A stretch of DNA of 64,000 nt, taken from contig NC_086031.1 of assembly GCF_036323735.1 (NCBI RefSeq), forward strand, positions 48,679,725 to 48,743,724, given 5' to 3'. A program made the translations under genes and the position numbers. Of the stretch, positions 34,016-46,306 are shown piece by piece; positions within the stretch are counted from its first letter, which is position 1; every line of letters begins with the position of its first letter. Source of the DNA: Rattus norvegicus. Lineage: Eukaryota > Chordata > Mammalia > Rodentia > Muridae. A model generated the notes under the pieces. It searched no databases and was not told where the DNA came from. It saw nothing but the letters and a program-made list of their open reading frames with translations.

Positions 34016-35200
34016 ACGGCAGGGCTGCCGGCGAGTGTTACCCTGGCATCCTGTGTGTCAGACTTTACACAGAGGGCTTGGTGCTGACCCCGTGGCTTTC
34101 TGCATGACCGTGGAGGCCTCTGCCATGCTGCTCCTGCCTCTGGTATGCTGAGTCCCAGTGGAGCCCAGCTCCCTTCCCCCTCTGCCTGCGCACTTCCCTA
34201 TTTTTAAGCTCTGTGGGCTTAATGAGCTGCGTACTGATACACATCTCAGCAGTCACCTTGCTCTCTAGCAACCTCAGAAACTGGCTGGGCTCTTCATACC
34301 TGACAGCCCTGTCCTATCTCAGGCCAGATCTGGCCAGCTTCCCATCCAGACCCAGCAATGGCTTCCAGATGGGCCGGGCAGTGGGCCCTTGGCTCCCTTG
34401 GGGGTGGCCTGCAGATCTCAGACCCTTGAGAAAGGCCCTTTCTCCTTATGCTGTGGTCTGTCTCTTTTCCCTTCTTCCCCCATGTCAGTCCATCCTGCAA
34501 GAGGACAGTGGAGCATCCCACATACTGACAGACGCTTCCCTTAGAGTATAATCTAGAGACCTAAGGGTTTGGGTAAGGCTAACTTGACAAGGCCCGGGAC
34601 AGTGATGTCAGAGTTGAAAGACAGTTGAAAGGGAACCCTGATGTCCTCCAGGCCAGTCCCTTGTCACCTGTCTGGACATATCCTCAATGACAGGGCACCT
34701 GTGCCTCAGAGATGCTCCTCGATGCCTTCACGTAACAGTGCTGACCTTGCAAAGATTCTCATGTTGATTCTAAGTCAGAGGTCCCACTCCAAAATGAGGG
34801 AAGGACCTTCTTCCTCCAGTCTTCATTGTGTTAGAGAAGGAGAGGGGAGTCAGAGGAAATGTTGGTCATCTTTCTAAGGAGCCACAGCACGGTGCCTTGG
34901 GCAGGGCCAGAGGACCTCAGAGCCACGGACCAATGTAGTAGACACTTTTGCTGAAGGGACTCAGCTGGGGCAGCGGCTCCCTGGAAAGAGATAATGCTGG
35001 ATGATTCTGCCTTCCTGCCACTCACAAGGAGGTCCTCCGGTCTGTGACAGAAAAGTTAGAAATGTTGAGTTACACCAGTGACCTCTGTGGATACAAGGGA
35101 GTTCTGGCTCCCCAGGGACTTGGGTCAGGTGATTGCAACACACGCACACACACGCATGTACTCCCGCACGCACACACCGAGGGCTCCAGAACACTGCTCC
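34016..35200. other. Unassigned intronic DNA
   Basis: No gene. Short (CA)n-like stretch at 35138-35180. Confidence 0.35.
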
Positions 35201-35204
35201 AAAC

Positions 35205-35325
35205 TGGGGTGGGGGTAGGAGAACAGTGGCTTGGGAGTCAGACTACTCTGTCACTCTGTAGCTTTGGTTTGTCACACCCTCTGGCTTAGTGACTGTAAAG
35301 TGTTGCTGTAAGGACCTCCCCAGGT
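35205..35325 (+). repeat. MIR-type SINE fragment
   Basis: AGTGGCTTGGGAGTCAGACT, then TCTGTAGCTTTGGTTTGTCA and GTTGCTGTAAGGA. Confidence 0.55.
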
Positions 35326-36169
35326 GGTGTGGGTGGACGTGTGCACCCTGGGGTGTGCTCTGCAGGGCAGTTTCTTCAGTGAGCATGTGACATATGACGG
35401 GAATAGACCCCTGTACACTTTCCGTGGGCAGCCCTCCTGACTTCTGTGCCTCTGGTGCAGAACAGGGAGGCCAGAGCTCTGGGCGTTTCTCCTCTAGTTA
35501 GAGAGGGACGGTTCCCACGTGTTCATCCTCCTCGGACATCAGTGTAGACGAAGTGTCACCTCCTGAGAGAGGCTCTTGTCGGGGTCACCTGCCCACAAGC
35601 CAGGTGACAAGATTACCTCTCTCACCATGCAGCCATCCAGGGTGTCAGCTCTGAGAGGTAGACTCTTGGTTCCTATTCAGGAGACGCTGATATGCACCTG
35701 CTACTCTGCTAGATGCTTGCTGCTGGCACCTGGATGCCGCCTCTGAGCCCAAATGTCTCCTTGAAACCCTTGCTTCAGAGCTGCTAACTCGGGAACCTCC
35801 CCGAGTGGGCCTCTGCACCCTTCCTTTGTGCCTCAGTGGCCCCTATATTCCCCTGTCTGGGGTTGTCCTGGAGGGCTGGAGAGAGAGCTGAGATGCTGTA
35901 TGACACTGGCCATGGCTTCCTGTGTTGTGTGCTCTGTTTTTCTTCTTCCTCCTTATTGTATTTTAACCCACACAGAGCTAACAGCTTCACCAACCAAATG
36001 TAGATGTAGTGGCCATGGTGGATGAAGGAGCCAATGTTGAGATGCATAGGAAGGTGAACTGGGGTTAGGGGCAAATCAAGCAGAGGGAATTGGAGGCTTT
36101 GCCACAAGCCATACTTGACAAGATAGTCTGGGTCAGCTGAGAAAAGGAAGGTTTATGCGGGGAGGTAGA
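35326..36169. other. Unassigned intronic DNA
   Basis: No gene or certain repeat seen. Confidence 0.35.
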
Positions 36170-36308
36170 GTTTGAGACAGGGTTTCTCTGTGCAGCTCTG
36201 GCTGTCCTGAAACTCGCTCTGTAAACCAGGCTGGCCTTGAATTCAGGGATCTGCCTCTCTCTGCCTCCTGCGTGCTGAGATCAAAGGCCTATGTTATCAA
36301 TGCCCGAC
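36170..36308 (-). mobile_element. B1 SINE, reverse
   Basis: TTTGAGACAGGGTTTCTCTG, AAACCAGGCTGGCCTTGAAT and GTGCTGAGATCAAAGGC. Well preserved. Confidence 0.9.
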
Positions 36309-36360
36309 TGAAGGAGGGTTTCTTAGTGGAAGTTTGCCAGGTTGAACAGAAGCCTGTATC

Positions 36361-36569
36361 CATGGCTCTCAACCTGTGGGTCATGACACCTTTTGGGGGG
36401 TTGAACAGCCCTGTTGCAGGGGTCCCCCAAGACCATCAGAACAGATATTTACATTATGATTCATGATAGTGGCAAGCCTGTAGTGATGAGGTATAGTGTG
36501 GCCCGGAGTCCCCACAGCATGAGGAACTGTGTTAAGGGGTCCCAGCATTAGGAAGGTTGAGAGCCACTG
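36361..36569 (+). mobile_element. URR1-type hAT-Charlie DNA transposon
   Basis: Left end CATGGCTCTCAACC and right end GGTTGAGAGCCACTG are matching inverted repeats with one base missing on the left. Body includes ACAGATATTTACATTATGAT. About 209 bp, non-coding. Confidence 0.9.
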
Positions 36570-36774
36570 CTCTAGAAGGCACGTCCAGGGCACCGAGCCC
36601 GTCCTAGGAAATTACAGGCATCCAGTCGACTGCTAACCTTGCCTTCCCTTTTGGGTCAGGCACAGTTGTTCCTTGAAGGCCGGTCCCTGAAGTCCCCAGA
36701 ACCTGTTCTGTGTGTGACATCCTGCTTCCCTCACTGTTTCCAAACCTGCTTACTCTCTGGAGGCAGGTTCTGCC

Positions 36775-36870
36775 CTGATGCCACTCTGCAGGTAGAGAGA
36801 AGAGGCCCAGAGAGGTTAAGAGACCCACGTAAGCCCACTGACCTAGCTGTCCCTGCCAGGTGCTGGCTCA
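36775..36870 (-). repeat. MIR-type SINE fragment, reverse
   Basis: AAGAGGCCCAGAGAGGTTAA followed by GACCTAGCTGTCCC. Confidence 0.6.
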
Positions 36871-38296
36871 GCCCACTTGGTGGCATCTGCTCTTTACTTG
36901 GCCCCTTGCCATCAGGTTGAATCACCCAGGATTCCAAGGTGGGGCTTTGCAGCATACATCTTCCCCCACAGTGCTCCCTCTGCCAGCCTGTTGGCGCTCT
37001 GCGCTTTCTCCAGGCCCGTTTCCATAGCTCTTCCAGCCTCAGGTCATGCAGGAGAAAGTTGGCTTCTGGGACTCTAATTATGCCCCCAGGACTTGGCATG
37101 ACCCACTTTCGTTCCCGGATACTGTGAGCTGTCAGGGGCGCTGGCAGTAATGGGCATCTCTGTCTGGGCTGACATTTCTTGGTCCTTGTTTCTGGCCAGT
37201 GTCTGGGAGGAGAGTATACTCTCGAAACAAAGGGACCAGACTGTTCTCCCTTGGTGACCCTTCGCTGAATATCAGAGCCCCCGTTATGCGCCAGGACAGA
37301 CTAGGATCTCTAGACTTTTGGGGACTTCTCTCACAGCCCACCCGGCCACCTGTTACTAGAAGGTGCAGCTCTCTTCAGCATTTGGGAAAGGTTAACGAGG
37401 GGGTGATGTGACAGCGCTCTCTCTTGTAACCTGCTTGGCCTCAGTTTCCTCTTCTGTCAACCTGGAGTCATCAGCGTTCCCTCGGTGGCGAAGAGCACGG
37501 ACTGCACCTTAGGGTTGGTACCCCTTCATCTCTCCCCTGTGAGGCCAGCCTTCTCAGAGTGGCTGATGGAAAGAGAACCCTTGGGTGGCTGTGCCAGGGC
37601 ATTCAGGGGTTCACCGTGCCATCTTGGGTACGTCCTATCGAGGAGCAGGAGTCAGGTCTGCCCCACCATCTCGCAGAGGCCTGAGTTGGCATCTCCTTGG
37701 CGAGCTGCTTTGGGATAGAGTTGGATCTTCTTCAGGGTGTGCTTTCAGCACAGGACATAGTATGTGGTTTGGGGTGGAAGAAATCGAGTATCAGAAGAAC
37801 AGACATGACTTAAGTGCGCTAGGAAGGGTCAGTCTCAAGGCTGGGGAAGTTAGGCGTCAGTGAGCAACGTCATCCTGTAGGTTTCGTTGCCAGACATGGA
37901 GGGTGTGCTGGCCAGGATACTGCCCACCCTCCCCTCAGGTGAGTCACTCCAGGGTGGCCGGCTTTGCTACTACCCTGCCACCACCCTGCCACCACCCTGC
38001 CCTGATCAGTCATTCTGGCTTGCAGCCTCGGAGTCTGGCCTAGAAGTGAAACAGGTTTCCGGGAGAAGCCCTTCCTGGTGAGACCCCACCTTCTCGGTCG
38101 TCCATTGCCAGAATGTCACCAGGCTGTTTCTTTGGGCAGGGTTGGGGTAGAAGTGAGAAAACACAGGAAGAAGAAACAAGCCACTTCTTTCCCATGGCCT
38201 TTGTGGGCTGCAGGTAACTGATACCAGGTAGCAGTGGGCAGTCTCAGAGGAAGGGATATATAGAGCTGGGGGAGAAGGCTCTGGATCTGACTCCCA
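36871..38296. other. Unassigned intronic DNA with a short MIR trace
   Basis: 37425-37480 resembles MIR (GCCTCAGTTTCCTCTTCTGT). The rest is unassigned. No exon supported. Confidence 0.35.
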
Positions 38297-38527
38297 GCCA
38301 CCTAGCTCACCACCTACCCACCTACCCACCCTTCCACCCTCCCATCCAGTTACCCATTCACCCTCCCACCCAGTCACCCATCCATCTACCCACGCTTTCC
38401 TGCACCCACCCACCCTCCCACCCATTCCCCATCCATCTACCCATGCTCTCATGCACCCACCTTCCCACCCTCCCAGTTATCTATCCACCACCTACGCTCC
38501 CAACCATCCACCCACCCACCCACCCAC
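38297..38527. repeat. C-rich (CCCA/CCAT)n minisatellite
   Basis: Irregular array of CACCCACC, CATCCA and CCTCCCACC motifs, about 230 bp, with almost no G on the + strand. The open minus-strand frames are artefacts. Confidence 0.85.
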
Positions 38528-39200
38528 CTGTCTGTGTGGTAGCCCTGGCTTTCTTGGACAGAGCCCGGGCATGTGGTCAGAGCATAGCTCTGGACTTTCC
38601 TGTGGATAAGGATCGCAGCCCTGGCTATTCTGCAGCCCACATGGTGCTATTTGTGTCTGAGGATGGAGCTGTCCTACATTCAGGTGAGGTCTTCAAGGCT
38701 GCGGGCCATCTTGGCAGATGCAGAGCACTTTCCAAGGGCAGTCAGATAATATCTTCATTACCCAAGTGTAGGGCCTTCAGCTGTGACCACAGCATCTTAG
38801 GCAGGTGCTGAGTGGGAGACCCAGCTGTCCCCTCCCCCTCACTGTTTTGCCCCTGTGGCCACACTCACACCTAGAGTTATGCTCAAACGCATGGTGTCCA
38901 CTTGTAGGTGGGCACACACAGCCTCCTGATAACATGTGTACCCTTCATGGCCTGAGATTGGAGCCAGCACCCCTTCTAGCTGAGGTTGAAGATGGCCTGG
39001 CACCAACGTCAGGTTCCATTACTTGGCTGGCAGAGCCACCTTCTGCAGCTTCCCTCCTCCTTCCGTTTTCAGTTCCTGGGCCGGAACCTTGCCCAGGCCT
39101 GTGGTCAGCCTGGCTCCTGGACAGACAGCAGGGGGCACTATGGGCCCAAACACTCAGTTCAAGCAGCAAGCAAGGAGAGGAGCCTTAGCCACCTTCCCTG
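38528..39200. other. Unassigned intronic DNA
   Basis: Unique-looking DNA carrying the CTCF-like motif. No gene seen. Confidence 0.35.
39125..39139 (+). promoter_or_regulatory. CTCF-like core motif
   Basis: ACAGCAGGGGGCACT fits the strong CTCF core except for the first base. It sits in intron 1 outside any recognised repeat. Confidence 0.5.
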
Positions 39201-40085
39201 TCACCTGGCCACTGTACCTGTCACCCAGACAGTCCTTGCCCTCCCCCCCCAGCACAGTCTCTGTCACCTGGCCACAGTCCCTGTCTCCCCATCGCAGTCC
39301 CTGTCACCCAGGCCACCCTCCCTGCTTTTAAGGCTATCCTCTCCTTACAAGTTGATACAAGTTCCCACCAGGTAGGAATACATACCACGCCATAAATATA
39401 CCCCACATCCATTATACACAACACACCCACCGTACCATGTCCCTTTATGAGCTTCCCTGGCTCAAGCGCCATTCCCAGCCCATCCCCACCGACCCCTACC
39501 CATCACAGACACCATATAGCCTCCAGAGCCCCTCCATATACCACACCACATACACCCTACTTACCACACAGCATATAACCTGATGACACACCAATCGGCA
39601 CACCATATACACACCACCGTACCCCACTGCCTGTCACTCATAGCCCCAGCCCACCCCATACACCTTACCATCACACCTCTACCTGCCCCCACACCCCTAC
39701 CTCTGTGCCCCACCCCACTAACTACCTGCACCTCGCTTTCCACTGTACGCTAAACTTCATACACCTATAACCTGTGACACATATGTGCATACATAATACA
39801 TACATATACACATACCTACACACACACTGCACACATCCAGTATATCCCACCTACCCATGTACCTCATACTCTTGCCAGCCACACCACTACCTACTTCACA
39901 CACCACACACCATAGTTCTATGTCCCCGTGCCCTATTACATACTACATATGTAGCACACATTCCTACCTCCCATTATGTGCTACAGATTCACATATGACC
40001 CCCTCCTCACACCACACTCTTAGATTCCATAGCTAAACAGCTGCACGTGACACCTCACACAGTCCGTGTTTACACACCACACACC
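39200..40085. repeat. Low-complexity C/A-rich region
   Basis: 39200-39320 repeats CTGTCACC/CAGTCCCTGTC units. 39380-40085 is a degenerate ACACC/ATACCC-rich stretch with very few G. Confidence 0.7.
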
Positions 40086-40221
40086 CCTCTGAAAGCCCGA
40101 GATGTTGAGCAAGGTGTTTGTGTGGTCAGAGAGGAGGAGTGTCCATTCTGAAATGAAGATAGGCCTCTGGTGTGAAGGGCAGCAGGGCAGGAGGGAGACA
40201 CAGTGTGCTTCATGGATGGCA

Positions 40222-40322
40222 GAATGTCTCTCTCTCTCTGTCTCTCTGTCTCTCTCTCTGTCTCTGTCTCTCTCTCTCTGTCTCTCTCTGTCTCTCTCTC
40301 TCTGTCTGTCTCTCTCTCTCTG

Positions 40323-40379
<57 letters not shown>

Positions 40380-40516
40380 GTCTCTCTCTCTCTCCCTGTC
40401 TCTCTCTCTCTGTCTCTCTGTCGGTCTCTCTGTCTCTCTGTCGGTCTCTCTGTCTCTCTCTCTCTCTCTGTTTGTCTGTCTCTCTCTGTGTGTGTATGTG
40501 TGTCTGTATGTCTGTC
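40222..40516. repeat. (TC)n/(TCTCTG)n pyrimidine-rich array
   Basis: About 295 bp of CTCTCTGTCTCT variants ending in GTGTGTATGTGTGTCTGT. Source of the Ser/Leu-only ORFs on the + strand. Confidence 0.95.
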
Positions 40517-41690
40517 CATCCTCTGGGCTATCTTGTCCCCAGCCATACTTTCTAGATTATGACCCGGGTCAGAGAACGCCTCTACCCTGCTTGTCTCTCT
40601 TCCTCTCAGACCATGTGCCCACCAAGGCTCCCTAAGGCCCATAGCCAGTGTCCTACCCTTTGCTTCCACCTGTCCCCACTTAGCACCTAGGGGATCCCAC
40701 CCTTCTGTCCTTCCAAGTGTCATGATGCCTAGGCAGCAGATGGCCAGATAGTGGGCAGTAAGGCATCCTTCCTTCCAGGAGAGCTGCCTGCAGGGGCAGG
40801 GTTGGGGGATTCTCTGTAGGCAGCTGGGGTCAGGTGACCTGGTTGGCAACTGGTTCAGCAACTTAAGTGTCTTGGCTGACAAGGTCAAGGAAGCCTCGTC
40901 CCTGTCCTTAAAGTGGTGGCTTTTCCACTCTGTCTAGTCAGGCTGAGGCCCTCACTTGAGGGGTGGAGAGGAGGCTGCAGATGGAGGCTGATGGAAACAC
41001 CCACTCTGATGGTTAGTTAGCCAGGGGTACAGTAAGTACCCCACCGGACAGGCTTGGTGGGGTGTGGAAGGGGTGGGCAGGGGCAGGGAGTCCAGAGGTG
41101 ACTGCCGTGGTCAGCCATGTGACGTATCAGGCTTGGGGGGACGTTCTGCCTTCAGTTTGGGTGTCTCCAAAAGGCAGGCTTGGCCATGCAAGCTCTGAGA
41201 GGCTCCTCAGTGCTCAGACCCTGGGTGTGGGTTGAGAGCTCTGAGCCTTGGGGACCACAGCGGCCCTTCAGGAGCAGAGCAGGATGGGTAACCTTTGCTT
41301 AGGGCTGTGCAAGAGCTCAGGCCCAGGGAGGCTGACAGCCCTGCCCAAGGTCACACACCGCCATTGAACATGCAGCAGGGCTCAGCCCCAGCTGTCGGAT
41401 CCTGAGCCTCAGCCCGCAGCCTTTGGCTTCAGGCCATCTCCCAGGTGGCCTGAGACTTACCCATCTTGGCCTAGATGTAAAGAAAGGTGAGTGAGTATTG
41501 CTGCTGCAGCAGGAGAGATGGAAGTTAGACTCGGGGATGGAGGGGTGGGGGGTGGGGGGACCCGGGGGTAGGCAGCTTCCTATCAAGAACAGACCCTGTT
41601 TCTCTGTGTGAGGAATGACAGCCTGTTCTAAGGCAGAGGGACATGTGGCTGACCTGGGAAGGTGCACCAGGCCGGCATGCACAAGCAGCT
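40517..41690. other. Unassigned intronic DNA with a MIR trace
   Basis: 41310-41420 resembles a reverse MIR (CTGCCCAAGGTCACACACCG). No exon seen. Confidence 0.4.
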
Positions 41691-41694
41691 CAAA

Positions 41695-41850
41695 GAAATG
41701 GGTGATTTATTTTCAATGTGAGCTAGAGAATGAACTCATTAAAACTTTATTCTCTGCCTCCCGGCACCAAATGTTGGACTGGAGCTTTGGTGCAAACTGA
41801 AGTTGTGAATTTATCCTTGAATATCGATCGCTTGAGCCTGACATCAGCGG
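41695..41850. promoter_or_regulatory. Candidate conserved non-coding element
   Basis: AT-rich island in GC-rich intron with CTCATTAAAACTTTATTC, CCAAATGTTGG and ATATCGATCG (a CUT/ONECUT-type ATCGAT core). No transposon signature. Confidence 0.25.
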
Positions 41851-43350
41851 CTACCACCCTCTGGCTGGCCGTCTCCATGTCATTACCCTGCCTGCTACAA
41901 ACACTGAGCTAGGAAAGAGTAAACCAGCTGAATCTAGTCACCCCTCCCCCACCCCCTCCCCCACAACTCCCCTCCCCACCCCTGTCTCAGTCAAGGCCAG
42001 AGCAAGCAGAAAATCCGCAGAAGTCCACAGTCCCCAAATCACAGTTAATTGGTAAAGGTGGCAGTTGTGGGCGGAGTGTGCACTCACAGGCGTTTTTGCT
42101 GTACTGGAGTCAGATGTGGAAGGAAGGCTTGGTGAACTCCCATGCTGCAGGATGGGGTGGGACTCCAGGGAAGGAGCCTCCGGCAGGGCAGAGGGGAAAT
42201 GGGGCCCTTGGGGGTAAGTGTGGCCCTGGTGACATTTCCAGCTGTAAGGCCTCTCAGTGTGGGGCCTGTTGCTGTCTCTCTGATGGTGGGCACCACCTCC
42301 TGGGTGGTAAGGGGTGATTCTGTGCAGATGTGTTTTTCTCGGATTCAAACACTCAAAACAGAGACTCAAAGGGGAGCATATGCCTCCATTCCCAGGGTCT
42401 CCTCAGGGGCCATGACAGCCAGTGCCATCCTGCTTTCCTGAGCACTGTGCTGTGATACGATCTCTGTGAAGGTTATTCCGTGTCCTTTCGTGGAAGCTAG
42501 CCTGCTGTGATGGTGAATGACTCTCTTAGGAGGCCTTCACCTCTGCTCCTGGACCTTCCTTGACATGCTCAGAGCTGAATGGGAACACAGCAAGGTCTTT
42601 TCATTCCCACCTAACTGCTCTCCCCAAGTCTAAGGGCATAGAGAGTCTGCAGACAGGGGCCATTGACGTGTAAGGTAGAGGAGGGGCCCTGTCCACCATC
42701 TTGGATTTCCTAGCTTGCTCTCAGGGTTCTTCTCTGCCCAACCACAGTCCTGCTTCTGGCCCCAAGAGGCAGCTTCCTGTCAGTTTGTTCCACAGAGGAA
42801 CAGACAGATGAAAAGACTCTTCTGCCAGGTGGTCACCTGCTCTCCAACCCATCCACTTCAAGCCACACTAGTTATCAGACAGAGATCAGGGACCCCTGGT
42901 GTCCTAGGCTTTGCTAGGATGCAGGCTCTGCTCACCTGCCCAGTGGTTCCCTGCCTGGGGCCATGTCTACCCTGTGCATTGTAACTGACACTATGGCCAG
43001 GGGAAGGAGGGGGCCTTTTGTACCTTCTCTCCTGTTTAGTCCTCACACTAGGGCTCCATCCTCTGGCAGTTGGCCCACAGCTCCTCCCCCAGCCTTACAC
43101 CTAACAGAGTGGAAAGGCAGATTTAGGCTTGAATTGTTCAGCTGAACCACAAGTGTGACCTTGGGCAGGCTGCCACTCACCTATCTTCCCAGCAGCACTA
43201 GCCAACCATGTTTGTCCTGGCCTCCTCCCACACCAGGTGAGCTGTGGTCACTAAGCCTGCTGTTGCCACGTGTTCCTAGTGGTCCCTTCACTTCCCAATT
43301 CTCTTGGCCTCTGCCTTCTCTGGCAGGTCTTTTCAAATCACATGGACACC
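41851..43350. other. Unassigned intronic DNA
   Basis: A C-rich low-complexity stretch lies at 41941-41985. The rest is unassigned; ORFs to about 145 codons lack features. Confidence 0.35.
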
Positions 43351-43354
43351 AGTG

Positions 43355-43460
43355 TCCCCGTATACTCCCCCACCCCCAGTATACTCTCCCCCCAGTATAC
43401 TCTTCCCCCCCCAGTATACTCTCCCCCCACTATGCTCTCTCCCCCCCAGTATACCCCCCC
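43355..43460. repeat. Minisatellite of C-run plus AGTATACT units
   Basis: Five units of about 20 bp, CCCCCCAGTATACTCT with variable C-run length. Confidence 0.85.
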
Positions 43461-43900
43461 ATATGCAGAGGACCTTGGGGTGAAGTTGCAATGCACATTG
43501 CCGGGCAATATCGCAGCCCACTGGCCCGCTGGCCTGCTGTGGGAGGTACCAAAGGGCATGTGCATGCCAGCCAGTCTCCAGGGTCACAATAGTGACCATG
43601 CATGCCTAGGAGACCCTCCCCCAACCCCTCTTCCCTCCACAGGCCTTGACCTCAGGCCCTGTATACAAGGCACTTTAGCGGGGCTCCTCTGGAGTAGCTT
43701 CCACCGGCTCTAACTAATGGGCCATTTCATGCTTCCCTGGTCAGGTGATGCCAGGCGGGCAGGAGCTCCTCTGGTCTGGGAGCGCCTGGAACAGATCCAT
43801 TTATCATCTTCCACTCCTCAGCTGGATGCCTTAGGATCCTTGCTGGGTTACAGGAGCCCTGCCTCTCAGAGTGTGCCCAAGCTGGGGGCGGGGTGCAGTT
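43461..43900. other. Unassigned intronic DNA
   Basis: No gene or repeat recognised. Confidence 0.35.
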
Positions 43901-43904
43901 AGGA

Positions 43905-44010
43905 GCTAGGACTAGGGGTCCAGAGACAGATTCTGTTGCCACGTTGCCTATTACCCATGTGACCTTGACCCAGTCGGTCACTTCCCTCTCTGGCCCTCCT
44001 TTTCTTATGG
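43905..44010 (+). repeat. MIR-type SINE fragment
   Basis: CAGATTCTGTTGCCACGTTG, CATGTGACCTTGACCCAGTC and TTTTCTTATGGG. Confidence 0.55.
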
Positions 44011-44669
44011 GAGTCGAGGCTCCAGGCTGTGTCTTCAGCCTCTTCTCTCCTGACTTCTGGGGATCTTTGGGGATGGAGACTCCGCGTCTCTCCTCTTATA
44101 TAAAGACAAGAGGAAGGTGGTTTTCTGAAGTGCTGTAGACGTGGTTGGTAAGCGGCTCACACTGAGGTATCTGAGGAGAGCCGCTGTTGACCTAATGGGT
44201 AGAAGAGCTAGCAGCCAGTCTTGTCACTTAGTTACTGAGCACCTACTAAGTGTTAGTCCAAACTCCAGCGAGTTTGTGAATATTGAACTCTAGGGAGTGG
44301 AGATGGACAGATGTGGTGGATAAAATAAAGTGTCTGTGGTGAGCAGGTGGTGAAACGAAGTCTGGGAAGGAAGCATGAGGTGCCACTGTTGGGCAGAGAT
44401 GCTGTTTTAAATGCAGTCTTCCGTGATGGGCTTTGCCATCCGAGGACATGAGCTATGTAGACCTGGGTGGGAAAGAGTGCGTTTTTGGAAAAGGAACAGC
44501 AGCTGTAGGGCCTGAGGTGATGTCTGGCATGTTTGGGATATGCAGGGAATCTAATGTGACCTGAGGGACGATTGCAAGACCTGCCGGAGAGACAGGGGTG
44601 AGGGCCAGTCCTGGAACATGGCCCCAAGGTCTGGCATGATGTTGTAATCATGATACAAACCAAAAGCAA
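44011..44669. other. Unassigned intronic DNA with L2-like trace
   Basis: 44232-44260 (TTACTGAGCACCTACTAAGT) matches the L2 3' end pattern. The rest is unassigned. Confidence 0.35.
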
Positions 44670-44873
44670 GCAATTCTTGCTTGTAATCCCAGCACTGAGA
44701 GACTGAGGCAGGAGGATTACCAGTTGGCTGCCAACCTGAGGTTATAGTAAGATCCTGACTCAAAACATCAGCAAAACAAAACAAAACAAAAACAAAAAAA
44801 AAACAAAACAAAAAACAAAAAAACAAAACAAAACAAAAAAACAAAAAAAAAACCCCAAAAAACCAAAATGGCA
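44670..44873 (+). mobile_element. B1/B4-type SINE with long (AAAAC)n tail
   Basis: TTGTAATCCCAGCACTGAGA and GAGGCAGGAGGATTACCAGT, then about 105 bp of AAAAC/A-rich tail from 44768. Confidence 0.8.
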
Positions 44874-45896
44874 CTGTGGAGTTGTTTCACAGAATCATTC
44901 TGCCTAGTGGACAGAAAACAGACTGGGAGGGTACTAGGGACAGGAGATTTCCCCAGGGGGACTTAAGGCAGATACCTGTCTCTTTTTCCTCTTTGGCTTT
45001 CCTTATATCCACTGCTAAGACGATGGGGGATGGCATCTAGGGGACAGGGGTAGTTGGTCACTTTAGGGCTAGGCTCCTGATGATGAGTTTCTGCTGTAGT
45101 GATGGATCCGAGGGCAGGTAGACTCAAGTAGATGAGGGGCAGGCTCTGCACTGGGCATTCAGGCTGGGTTTGTGGGTCCGCAGCGTCAGCCAGTCCAATA
45201 CCAGCCCCAAACCCACACTGGGTGTCATAGCTGCCTCCCGTGGTTCAGAAGTCTGGTGCCCAGAAAGACTACCCCAGGTCACATGGCTGACTGAAGTACT
45301 GGTCTGATTCCAGAGCTTGGGCCTGAGACAGGAGAGGGAGGGAGAGTGAGTGGTTCTCATAACCTCCAGGCTTCGGTTTCCTCCAGTCTGTTTTTGGGTG
45401 AAGCCCTGGACTTGGTGGATACCTTCTGGAATAGTCCAGTCCATAGCTGTGGAAAGACCTGTAGATTCTACCTGTCCCCAGTGCTCTGGTGATGTGGAAA
45501 GCCATGGTCATTGGCTTCAGGATAGCCTGGGAATGACATGGTCTGATCCAGTGACCTAAGGATCTCCTGTGAGCGCCGTGAGGCAGGAATCTGTGTTTGC
45601 TCCCATCTGCTTCAGAAGGTGGCTTCCTGGTCTGTGAGTATAGTGGAATACCGTTAGGGGTCATTTTATGACTACTTTTGAAAGGAGCCAATGGCACTTG
45701 GTTTTACCCAGTGTCTCTGGACTATATTCTCTGGTTTTGGCCATCCAAGCAGTGTTGGGTATGAGTTAGATCTTGTGGAATGGGTCTCAGACATTGACTG
45801 GTCACCCCAACAAGCTTTGTGTCAACTTACCCTAGCATAGCTTGCAGGCAGGACAGCATTGCAGATCAAAGGTTTTGTGACTGGGTTGGTGTATAC
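44874..45896. other. Unassigned intronic DNA
   Basis: No gene, exon or clear repeat. Confidence 0.35.
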
Positions 45897-45897
45897 A

Positions 45898-46185
45898 TCT
45901 TCCTTCCTTCCTTCCTTCCTTCCTTCCTTCCTTCCTTCCTTCCTTCCTTCCTCCCTCCCCCCCTCCCTCCCTCTCTCCTTCCCTCCTTCCCTCCCTTCTT
46001 TCTTTCTTTCCTTCCTTCCCTATTTCTTTCTTTCTTTCTTTTCTTTTTTCTTTCCTCCCTCCCTCCCTCCTTCCCTCCTTCCCTCCCTTCTTTCTTTCTT
46101 TCCTTCCTTCCCTCTTTCTTTCTCTTTCTTTCTTTTCTTTTTTCTTTCCTCCCTCCCTCCCTCCTTCCCTCCTTCCCTCCTCCCT

Positions 46186-46234
<49 letters not shown>
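45898..46234. repeat. Polypyrimidine tract, (CCTT)n/(CTTT)n/(CT)n
   Basis: About 337 bp almost wholly C/T on the + strand, with an internal near-duplicate of a CCTCCCTCCCTCCTTCCC block and a terminal (CT)n. Stop-free, hence the long artefact frames. Confidence 0.95.
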
Positions 46235-46237
<3 letters not shown>

Positions 46238-46306
46238 AGCTTGCAGAGTTTCTTGTGGAGGAAGAAGAGGCAGAAAGAATCTAGGATTGAAGGACACCAG
46301 AACTCT

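Noticed and set aside
38297..38527. Possible CRISPR-like or telomere-like array
   Set aside because: No uniform repeat-spacer pattern and not TTAGGG; it is an irregular CCCA/CCAT simple repeat in a mammalian intron.
40070..40888. Long frames over the TC array, Ser/Leu or Arg/Glu only
   Set aside because: Low-complexity translation of (TCTCTG)n with no domain and no splice context.
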